Part shown: piece by piece, positions 7,844 to 14,752 of the stretch
Layout: every line of letters starts with the position of its first letter
How positions within the stretch are numbered: position 1 is the first letter of the stretch
Assembly (NCBI GenBank): GCA_023386885.1
Contig: JAEWIX010000036.1
Coordinates: 1 to 53,132 of the forward strand
Source of the DNA: Pseudomonadota bacterium
GTDB lineage: Bacteria; Pseudomonadota; Alphaproteobacteria; Rhizobiales; Xanthobacteraceae
Direction of reading: 5' to 3'
Length of the DNA: 53,132 bases
The notes under the pieces: model-generated
Seen by the model: the letters and a program-made list of their open reading frames with translations, nothing else
Told to the model about the DNA's origin: nothing
Database searches by the model: none
Made by a program: the position numbers and the translations under genes

Positions 7844-9259
7844 ATGGATGCAGAGATTGCCGGTCCCGGTCGGATTCCATCTGTCGACGCGGTTCTGAAA
7901 ACGCGAACAGCGCATCGGGCCGTCGAGCGCTTTGGGCGGACGCGCGCGGTGGAAGCGATCCGCCACGTGACCGCTCTTTTAAGGCGCAAGATGGGTGCGG
8001 GCGAGACCCCCGCACTCAATGCCGAAGCCATCGCGACCGACGCTTTTCTATGGCTTGAAATAGATGCCCTCCCGAATGCCCGGGCGGTCTTCAATCTGAC
8101 CGGCACCGTGCTTCATACCAATCTGGGTCGCGCCATTCTCGCGGAGACGGCGGTTGAGGCCGCGATGGTTGCGATGCGCGAAGCGTTGGCGCTGGAATTC
8201 GACCTTGCGCAGGGCAAGCGCGGCGAGCGCGATGCCCTGGTGCGTGACCTGTTGTGCGAATTGACCGGCGCCGAGGATGCGACGGTGGTGAATAACAATG
8301 CCGCCGCCGTTCTGCTCGCGCTCAACACGCTTGCCAAGGGCAAGGAAGCGATCGTCTCGCGCGGCGAACTGATCGAGATCGGCGGCGCTTTCCGCATGCC
8401 GGATATCATGGCGCGCGCCGGTGTCCGACTGGTCGAGGTCGGTACCACCAATCGCACGCATGAGAAGGATTATACGGCGGCGTTCAACCCGAAAACCGGC
8501 CTGATTCTCAAGGTTCATACATCGAACTACCGGATCGAAGGTTTCACCACATCGGTGTCCGGCAAGGCCATTTCCACGCTGGCGCGGGCAAGTCGCGTTC
8601 CGCTTCTGAACGATCTTGGTTCTGGGACCTTGGTCGATCTGGCGCGCTATGGCCTGACGCACGAACAGACCGTGGCGGAAGCGGTGGCCGAGGGCGCGGA
8701 CCTTGTGACATTCTCCGGCGACAAGCTGCTCGGCGGCCCACAGGCCGGGTTCATCGTCGGACGTCGGGATCTGATCGCGCGGTTGAATCGCAATCCGATG
8801 AAGCGTGCGTTGCGTATCGACAAGATTCGCCTTGCGGCGATCGAAGCGACGCTGCGGCTCTATCGCGACCCGGATCGGTTGGCCGAGCGATTGCCGACAT
8901 TGCGGATGATGGCGCGGCCGCTTGCGGATATCGAAGCCGTGGCGAGGCGTCTCAAACCCGCTATTACGGCCGCCGTCGGTCCAGGCTTTGTCACTGACGT
9001 GATCGCCTGCACAAGCCAGATCGGTTCGGGATCGTTGCCGACCGAAGTGATTCCCAGCGCGGGGGTCGCATTGCGGGCGGCGAGGACACGTGGCAAAGGC
9101 CGTGCGCTCACAGCTTTGGCAGCCGCGTTCCGCGCTCTGCACCAGCCGGTGATCGGCCGGGTCGAGAATGATGCCTTCATCCTCGATCTTCGTTGTCTCG
9201 AAGACGACGCTGCGTTCGCACGTAATCTTGCGACGCTGTGTTTAGAGGAACGGCGCTGA
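7844..9259 (+). CDS. selA: L-seryl-tRNA(Sec) selenium transferase
   Basis: PLP enzyme that converts seryl-tRNA(Sec) to selenocysteyl-tRNA(Sec) using selenophosphate. The 471-residue length matches bacterial SelA (463 in E. coli). Visible family features are the N-terminal region IPSVDAVL, the segment TGTVLHTNLGRA, and the PLP-lysine motif SGDKLLGGPQAG with Lys294. The reading frame is intact with no unusual changes. The start is preceded by an AAGGGGG ribosome site that overlaps the stop of the fdhE scar. Codon style matches the surrounding alphaproteobacterial genes, unlike the downstream selB and fdh genes. Its presence shows that the cell still makes Sec-tRNA, needed for the UGA-containing fdhA at 14753-16750. 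Confidence 0.96.
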   Translation: MDAEIAGPGRIPSVDAVLKTRTAHRAVERFGRTRAVEAIRHVTALLRRKMGAGETPALNAEAIATDAFLWLEIDALPNARAVFNLTGTVLHTNLGRAILAETAVEAAMVAMREALALEFDLAQGKRGERDALVRDLLCELTGAEDATVVNNNAAAVLLALNTLAKGKEAIVSRGELIEIGGAFRMPDIMARAGVRLVEVGTTNRTHEKDYTAAFNPKTGLILKVHTSNYRIEGFTTSVSGKAISTLARASRVPLLNDLGSGTLVDLARYGLTHEQTVAEAVAEGADLVTFSGDKLLGGPQAGFIVGRRDLIARLNRNPMKRALRIDKIRLAAIEATLRLYRDPDRLAERLPTLRMMARPLADIEAVARRLKPAITAAVGPGFVTDVIACTSQIGSGSLPTEVIPSAGVALRAARTRGKGRALTALAAAFRALHQPVIGRVENDAFILDLRCLEDDAAFARNLATLCLEERR

Positions 9260-9293
9260 TGGGCTTGTGCGGATTCCCTGTGATCCGGCTCGC

Positions 9294-9990
9294 ATGATGA
9301 TTATCGGCACCGCAGGACATGTCGATTTCACCGCTTTCGCCCGTGACCGCGCCTTGTCGGTCAGCGAAGGCGAGGCGATGATCCAGCGCTTCAGCCTGGT
9401 TCGGCTGCCGACTCTGAAAACCGAGTATGTGATCACCTCCGTCGTGGTCCGCGCTGGCATTTACCGCGCTACTGCAAGGGCGCGCGCGACGAGAAACTCT
9501 CGCTCGATGGCACATGGGTTCGTTTGCCGTGTCATGAGGCGCGGTTGTCGCCGACTGACGAGGCGGTGTGGACAAAAATCGCTCGTTATATCGGCGGCGA
9601 GGATCGTTTCCGGCCGCCGCGCGTGCGCGATATCGCAGGCCATATGGGTGTCTCCGAGCCGGAAGTCAGGCGGATTTTCAAGCTCATCAGCCGTATGGGC
9701 AAGGTCGATGAGATCGCTCACGATCATTTCTTCCTGCGCTGAGCAGTGGCTGAAATGGTCCAGATCATGATGTCCATGGCCACCGTATCCGATGGCTACT
9801 TCACGGTGGCGCAGTTGCGCGACCACCTCGACAACGGCCGCAAGGTTGCGATACAGATTCTCGAGTTTTTCGATCGGCATGGGGTCACTATTCGCCGTGG
9901 CGATTTTCATCGCATCAATAAAGACCGGCTTGATCTGTTCGGCAGATCGTCTGATGAATCGCCGGTGTCAGAACGAATTGCGAAGATCGA
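9294..9990 (+). pseudogene. selB: Degenerate native selB (Sec-specific elongation factor) lacking the GTPase domain
   Basis: The start reads MIIGTAGHVD, the opening of alphaproteobacterial SelB, but the sequence leaves the family exactly where HGKT (the P-loop) should follow. Further on come, in pieces, the SelB C-terminal winged-helix domains: AFTALLQG, then after a frameshift near 9475 DEKLSLDGTWVRLPCHEARL, RFRPPRVRDIAG and MGKVDEIAHDHFFLR. An in-frame TGA at 9740-9742 follows, then GYFTVAQLRDHLDNGRKVAI and RRGDFHRINKDRLDLF. The GTPase and translation-factor domains (roughly 350 codons) are therefore missing, plus one frameshift and one nonsense codon. The frame runs into selC without a clear stop. 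The gene cannot make working SelB; an intact unrelated-type selB stands at 10123. Confidence 0.85.
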
Positions 9991-9997
9991 CGTGAGT

Positions 9998-10093
9998 GGA
10001 AGAGCATCGTTCCCGGTGGGGCGTCCGGACTTCAAATCCGGGAAGGGCCGCGAGACGGTTCTTGGTGGGTTCGACTCCCATTCTCTTCCGCCA
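9998..10093 (+). tRNA. selC: tRNA-Sec (anticodon UCA)
   Basis: A 96-nt selenocysteine tRNA with encoded CCA. The 5' end GGAAGAGC faces TCTCTTCC at the 3' end. The anticodon stem TCCGG/CCGG encloses the ACTTCAAAT segment found in bacterial selC (anticodon TCA). The long variable arm can pair as AAGGGCCG with CGGTTCTT. The T-arm has the GGTTCGACTCC core and the discriminator is G, as in E. coli. One oddity: pair 8 of the 8-bp acceptor stem is C opposite U (position 10082), where E. coli has a Watson-Crick pair. It lies between the ruined native selB and the replacement selB. Confidence 0.95.
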
Positions 10094-10122
10094 ACCTCCC
10101 GTTCGTCGAAATTGGATGTGGG

Positions 10123-11922
10123 ATGACAACGCACGTCGTCGCGACGGCCGGTCACGTCGATCACGGCAAGAGCACCCTGGTCCGCGCGCTGACCGGGATG
10201 GAGCCGGACCGCTGGGATGAGGAGCGCCGGCGCGGGCTCACCATCGACCTCGGCTTTGCCTGGACGACACTGCCCTCCGGCCGGGAGGTCGCCTTTGTGG
10301 ACGTTCCCGGCCACGGGCGTTTCATCCGCAACGCGCTGGCCGGTCTGGCGGCGGTGCCGGTGGTGTGCTTCGTGGTGGCTGCCGACGAGGGCTGGTCGGC
10401 GCAATCCAGCGACCATCGCGATGCTATCGCAGCGCTCGGCATCCGCCACGGGCTGATCGTGGTGACCAAGGCCGACCGTGCGCCCGATCTCGTGACGGCG
10501 ACCATCGAGCGTGCCCGCAGCGAGTTTGCGCACACTGGCCTGCGCGACGCGCCAGCGGTTGCCGTATCGGCTGTGCAGGGCACTGGATTGGGCGGGTTCA
10601 AGCAGGCCCTCGACGACGTCTTGGCCGGAATGCCCCCGCCCGATGCCAGTGATCGGCTCCGCCTGTGGATCGACCGTTCGTTCACCGTCTCGGGGGCGGG
10701 CACGGTGGCAACCGGCACCCTCGTCGCTGGTAAGCTGACCAAGGGCGACCGCCTCATGGTGGTGGGCGATGGGCGGGAGCCGCGCGAGGTCGTCGTCCGC
10801 GCGTTGGAATCGCGGGACTCGCATAGCGACATCCTCCACCCCATGAACCGGGCCGCGGTCAACCTGCGCGGTGTGTCCACGGAGGATGTCCGTCGCGGCC
10901 AGGCACTGATCGCACCGGGCGCCTGGCTCATGACCACCGCCGTCGATGTGCGCTGTATCGGCGGTGCCGCGCTCGACGATATTCCCGCACAACTCACCGT
11001 GCATGTCGGGACGGCAGCCGTGCCGGCACGGCTGCGCGGCTTTGATGCCGAACACGCCCGGATCACTCTCGACTGGCCGCTGCCGCTGATTGTGGGCGAT
11101 CGGTTACTGCTCCGCGATCCGGCACGTCACCGTGTGCTCGGCGGCGTTGGTGTGCTGGACCCGGATCCGCCGGCGCCGTTGCGTCGCGGGGAGGGATACC
11201 GACGAAGGGTGATGCTGGCTGCCATGCCACCCGAGGGCGACGTACTGACCAAGGTGGCGAGCCGTGGCGCCGTGGAGGTGGATAACCTGCGCCGGATCGG
11301 CTTGGTGGGATCCAATGCCGTGCCGCCATCCGAGGTCCGGGAATTCGGCGGCTGGTGGGTGCACCTTCCCACGTATGATGGGTGGAAACGGCAACTGCGG
11401 GCTCTGGTGGAGAACGATGCCCAGCGGGATCAACTCACGCCCGGCGTCTCACAAGGGGCCGTCCGCGACGCCCTTGGTGGACCTGCGGCGCACTTCATCG
11501 ATCAACTCGTCACGGATGCCGGCCTCGAACAGCACAATGGTTACGTTCGGCTGCCGCAGGCCCGCATCGAGCTTGGCCGCGCCGAGGCCGGGGTGGCCAA
11601 GCTCGAGGCGCGGCTGCTCACGAATCCTTTCCTCGCACCACTGGCCGGCGATCTGGCTAGCCTTGGTTTGGGCGTCCGCGAGTTGGCCGCAGCCGAGCGC
11701 GCTCGGCGGGTGTTACGCCTTCAAGGAGGCGTGGTGCTGCTGCCGTCCGCGCCGACGCTCGCGGTACAGGCGCTGGCACAACTGCCGCAACCGTTCACCA
11801 CCAGTCAGGCACGGCAAGCCTTAAGTACCAGCCGCCGGGTGGCGATCCCGCTGCTGGAGTATCTGGATGGACGCGGCTGGACGCGCCGGATCGATGACGA
11901 GCATCGCGAGGTGGTGCGGTGA
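10123..11922 (+). CDS. selB: Selenocysteine-specific elongation factor, actinobacterial-type replacement copy
   Basis: GTPase that delivers Sec-tRNA to ribosomes paused at UGA beside a SECIS hairpin. The 599-residue protein has G1 GHVDHGKST (residues 10-18), G3 DVPGH (60-64) and G4 TKAD (115-118), followed by EF-Tu-like beta-barrels and C-terminal winged-helix repeats. Its start HVVATAGHVDHGKSTLVRAL, the TGMEPDRWDEERRRG segment and AWTTLPSGR resemble actinobacterial SelB, not the MIIGTAGHVD type left as a pseudogene upstream. After G3 the usual Glu is Gly (PGHGRF). The gene begins 30 bases after selC, is visibly richer in G/C at third codon positions than selA, and converges on the fdh operon 47 bases away. 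It was probably imported together with that operon. Confidence 0.94.
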   Translation: MTTHVVATAGHVDHGKSTLVRALTGMEPDRWDEERRRGLTIDLGFAWTTLPSGREVAFVDVPGHGRFIRNALAGLAAVPVVCFVVAADEGWSAQSSDHRDAIAALGIRHGLIVVTKADRAPDLVTATIERARSEFAHTGLRDAPAVAVSAVQGTGLGGFKQALDDVLAGMPPPDASDRLRLWIDRSFTVSGAGTVATGTLVAGKLTKGDRLMVVGDGREPREVVVRALESRDSHSDILHPMNRAAVNLRGVSTEDVRRGQALIAPGAWLMTTAVDVRCIGGAALDDIPAQLTVHVGTAAVPARLRGFDAEHARITLDWPLPLIVGDRLLLRDPARHRVLGGVGVLDPDPPAPLRRGEGYRRRVMLAAMPPEGDVLTKVASRGAVEVDNLRRIGLVGSNAVPPSEVREFGGWWVHLPTYDGWKRQLRALVENDAQRDQLTPGVSQGAVRDALGGPAAHFIDQLVTDAGLEQHNGYVRLPQARIELGRAEAGVAKLEARLLTNPFLAPLAGDLASLGLGVRELAAAERARRVLRLQGGVVLLPSAPTLAVQALAQLPQPFTTSQARQALSTSRRVAIPLLEYLDGRGWTRRIDDEHREVVR

Positions 11923-11969
11923 TGCGGGCAAGCGCACAGGTGGCGAGGTGAAGTCGCAGACTGAGGCCG

Positions 11970-12896
11970 CTAGTCACTGCCGTCTTCTTTACGGCTCTGG
12001 ACGTGCGAGAAGCCGAACCTGCCCTTGATGCACAAGTTACCGTGGCCAATGTTGTGATCGTGGGGCGACGTCACCTTGACGATCTTGTTGTCCTGGACGT
12101 GCAGCTCCACATTGCAGCCGACACCGCAATAGGTACACACTGTCGTGGTCTGAGTTTGCTGCGACTCGTCCCAGGTGCCCTCTTCGCGCATGTCGTATTC
12201 TGACTTGAACGACAGCGCCCCCGTCGGGCAGACCTCCACACAGTTGCCGCAGAAGACGCACGCGGAGTCCGGCAGCTCAGCGGCGTATTCGGTGGATATC
12301 TGAGAGTCGAAGCCGCGGCCCGCGATCTGAATCGCGAAGCTGTTCTGCCACTGGGATCCGCAGGCATCCACGCACTTGTAGCAAAGGATGCACTTGCTGT
12401 AGTCGCGCACATAAAGGTCGTTGTCGATCTTGATCGGCTGACACATCGTGTCCGCGACGCTGCCGTTCCCGGCGTGGTGATCGCCCGGCTCATGGACGTC
12501 GCGCCTGAGGCTCTCGCCGGCTCGTTCGCCATAGCGATCCGGGTCGGCGTCGTAGCGCTCCATCCACTCAGGGATTCGCGGTGTGGTGGAGAGGTCGACC
12601 GAAGAACCGAGCAGTTCGAGCACGAGGCGACGGCTGTGCCGCACCCGTTCGCTGTCGGTCTTGACCACCATGCCGGGCTGCACCTTGCGGGAACAGGAGG
12701 GCACGAGAACGCGCGAGCCTTCGAGTTCAACCATGCAGACACGGCATGCATTCTTGGGCGTGAGAGTGTCGCCATAGCAGAGTGTCGGTGTGTCCTTGCC
12801 CGCGGCGTTACAGGCAGTCAGGATGGTGCTCCCCTCCGGGACGCTCACCTCTTCGCCATCGATGGTGATCGTGATCTGCTGGACGGGCGCGTTCAT
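11970..12896 (-). CDS. Formate dehydrogenase iron-sulfur subunit carrying the alpha-subunit N-terminal [4Fe-4S] domain
   Basis: A 308-residue electron-transfer subunit. Residues about 8-85 are a [2Fe-2S] ferredoxin domain (NACRVCMVELEG with neighbouring cysteines). Residues about 165-230 hold two [4Fe-4S] clusters (CILCYKCVDAC and CVFCGNCVEVCPTGAL). The last 60 residues are the [4Fe-4S] N-terminal domain normally found on the molybdopterin subunit itself (CTYCGVGC ... GNLCIKGRFG). The protein stops about 13 residues after that motif. It thus holds what would be the first third of a long FdhA such as that of Moorella, while the molybdopterin part is a separate gene two positions upstream in the operon. 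The ATG overlaps the preceding gene's stop (ATGA). Confidence 0.9.
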   Translation of the reverse strand: MNAPVQQITITIDGEEVSVPEGSTILTACNAAGKDTPTLCYGDTLTPKNACRVCMVELEGSRVLVPSCSRKVQPGMVVKTDSERVRHSRRLVLELLGSSVDLSTTPRIPEWMERYDADPDRYGERAGESLRRDVHEPGDHHAGNGSVADTMCQPIKIDNDLYVRDYSKCILCYKCVDACGSQWQNSFAIQIAGRGFDSQISTEYAAELPDSACVFCGNCVEVCPTGALSFKSEYDMREEGTWDESQQTQTTTVCTYCGVGCNVELHVQDNKIVKVTSPHDHNIGHGNLCIKGRFGFSHVQSRKEDGSD

Positions 12897-14749
12897 CTAC
12901 TCTTCTCCAGCACGCCAAGGCGATCGATGGCCGACTCGACGGCGTTCCAGGCGGCCTGGCCAAGGCCGCAGATCGAGGAATCCTTCATCACGAGGCCGAC
13001 ATCGCGCAGGATGTGAATGTCATGTCCCTTGGCTACGGCATCGTGGCCGTTGTGCATGATGCGCAGCAGCGCCTCCTCCTGGCGCACCGTGCCTACCCGG
13101 CAGGGTACGCACTGGCCGCAGGATTCGTCGCGGAAGAAGCTCGCGATGCGCAGCAGGATGGCTGGCAAATCGACGGTGTCGTCGAAGGCCAACACCACGC
13201 CCGAACCCAAGGTGGTGTTGTTGGCGCGCGCGCCCTCGAAAGTGAGCGGAATGTGGAGTTCGTCAGCGCGTACAAACCCGCCTGCCGCGCCGCCGAGCAG
13301 CACCGCCTGCAGTTTTCGACCCTCAGGAACTCCGCCGGCCAGCTCGAGAACATCGCCCAGCGTCGCGCCGAACGGCACTTCATAGACGCCGGGGCGCACG
13401 AGGTTGCCCGACACGCAGAACAACTTGGGCCCGGTGGAGCCCTCGGTCCCGATCTTGGCATACTGCGCGCCGCCCATCTGCATGATCAGCGGCACGTTGC
13501 ATAAAGTCTCGACGTTGTTGACCACAGTGGGCTTGTTGAAGAGTCCTTGCTCGAACGGGAAGGGCGGCTTGGAGCGCGGTTCGCCGCGATAGCCCTCGAT
13601 CGAGTTGAAGATCGCGGTTTCCTCGCCGCAGATATAGGCGCCGGCGCCGCGCCGGATTTCCAGCTCGAAGCTCCACCCGGTGCCCAAAATATCGGCTCCC
13701 AGGAATCCGCGTTCGCGGGCCTTTTCGATGGCGTTGCGCAACATCCGGAAGGCGCGGGGATACTCACCGCGCAGGTAGATGAACCCCCGCTCGGCGCCGA
13801 TGGCGTAACCGGCGATGGTCATCGACTCGATCAACGCGAACGGATCGCCCTCGAGGATGGCGCGGTCCTTGAATGTGCCGGGCTCGCTTTCGTCAGCGTT
13901 GCAGACGAGGTAGCGAGGCGTCGCAGACTGCTTGGCGGTGCTCTCCCACTTGACGCCGGCCGGAAACGCCGCCCCGCCACGGCCCATCAGCCGGGACTCC
14001 TTGACCTCGCTGATGACCTGTGCGGGTCCCATATCGAACGCTCGCCGCAGGCCGGCGTAGCCGTCGGTCGCGAGGTAGTCGTCGATGCTCTCCGGGTCGA
14101 CTCCGCCGACGCGCTTGAGCAGCATCAGGCCTTCTTGCCCGGCCTGTGGCACGGCCATGATCGGTGGCGCCTCGGCTGCGAGGGCCGCGGGGCCGGCACT
14201 CAGCGCGAGGGCGACCTCGTCAACGGTGGCGGGTCCGATCAGGTGCTCATGAGGCGGATCGCCGGCCTCGACCGCCAGTGCGGCCGGGGCGCGTTCGCAC
14301 ACGCCGAGGCAGGGACTGTGCTTCCAGCCGCTCATGGCGCCGGCCGGACCCAGCCGCTTCTCGAGATCGGCGCAGACCTCCTTGGATCCGCGCGCCATGC
14401 AGGCGATGTCAGTGCAGACGTGCACGATGCGCTGCGGCCGCATGTTGGTGGAGAACAGCGAATAGAACGTCGCGACGCTGTAGACGTCGGCTGCCGACAC
14501 ACTGAGCCGCTTTCCGATATAGTTCAGCGCGCCGGGACTGATCCAGCCGACGCGGTCGTTCACCGCGTGCAGCGCCTCCATGACGAGGTGCCGCCGGCTT
14601 CGTGCCGCACGGCCGGTGTGCGCGCGCCGGTGATCCTGTTCGTCACGTTCGCCGCCGTGCCAGCCGCCCTCACCGGGCCCACCAAGCCGCCGATCGATTG
14701 CCTCGCGTTCCTCCGCGAACGGCTCGGCGTTGGAGAACTTCAAGTCCAC
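12893..14749 (-). CDS. NAD-dependent formate dehydrogenase flavoprotein, NuoE-NuoF fusion
   Basis: Diaphorase subunit that passes electrons from the iron-sulfur chain to NAD+. Of its 618 residues, the N-terminal part (about 50-190) is NuoE-like with four [2Fe-2S] cysteines (CTDIAC and CLGVC). The rest is NuoF-like, with the NADH/FMN region GRGGAAFPAGVKW, CGEETAIFNSIEGYRG and the [4Fe-4S] motif ESCGQCVPCR. In most organisms these are two genes (fdsG/fdsB or nuoE/nuoF). The GTG start lies 3 bases after the fdhA stop and the stop overlaps the next ATG, so the three genes form one tight operon. Its presence indicates a soluble NAD(P)-linked enzyme, not a membrane FdnGHI. Codon style is foreign relative to neighbours. 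Confidence 0.92.
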   Translation of the reverse strand: MDLKFSNAEPFAEEREAIDRRLGGPGEGGWHGGERDEQDHRRAHTGRAARSRRHLVMEALHAVNDRVGWISPGALNYIGKRLSVSAADVYSVATFYSLFSTNMRPQRIVHVCTDIACMARGSKEVCADLEKRLGPAGAMSGWKHSPCLGVCERAPAALAVEAGDPPHEHLIGPATVDEVALALSAGPAALAAEAPPIMAVPQAGQEGLMLLKRVGGVDPESIDDYLATDGYAGLRRAFDMGPAQVISEVKESRLMGRGGAAFPAGVKWESTAKQSATPRYLVCNADESEPGTFKDRAILEGDPFALIESMTIAGYAIGAERGFIYLRGEYPRAFRMLRNAIEKARERGFLGADILGTGWSFELEIRRGAGAYICGEETAIFNSIEGYRGEPRSKPPFPFEQGLFNKPTVVNNVETLCNVPLIMQMGGAQYAKIGTEGSTGPKLFCVSGNLVRPGVYEVPFGATLGDVLELAGGVPEGRKLQAVLLGGAAGGFVRADELHIPLTFEGARANNTTLGSGVVLAFDDTVDLPAILLRIASFFRDESCGQCVPCRVGTVRQEEALLRIMHNGHDAVAKGHDIHILRDVGLVMKDSSICGLGQAAWNAVESAIDRLGVLEKSR

Positions 14750-14752
14750 AAC

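Noticed and set aside
8048..9142. 364-residue minus-strand frame over selA
   Set aside because: Shadow of selA; Arg/Gly/His-rich composition, no family, no ribosome site.
9907..11066. Long minus-strand frames over selC and selB
   Set aside because: They cross the tRNA-Sec gene and mirror the selB codons; no domain seen.
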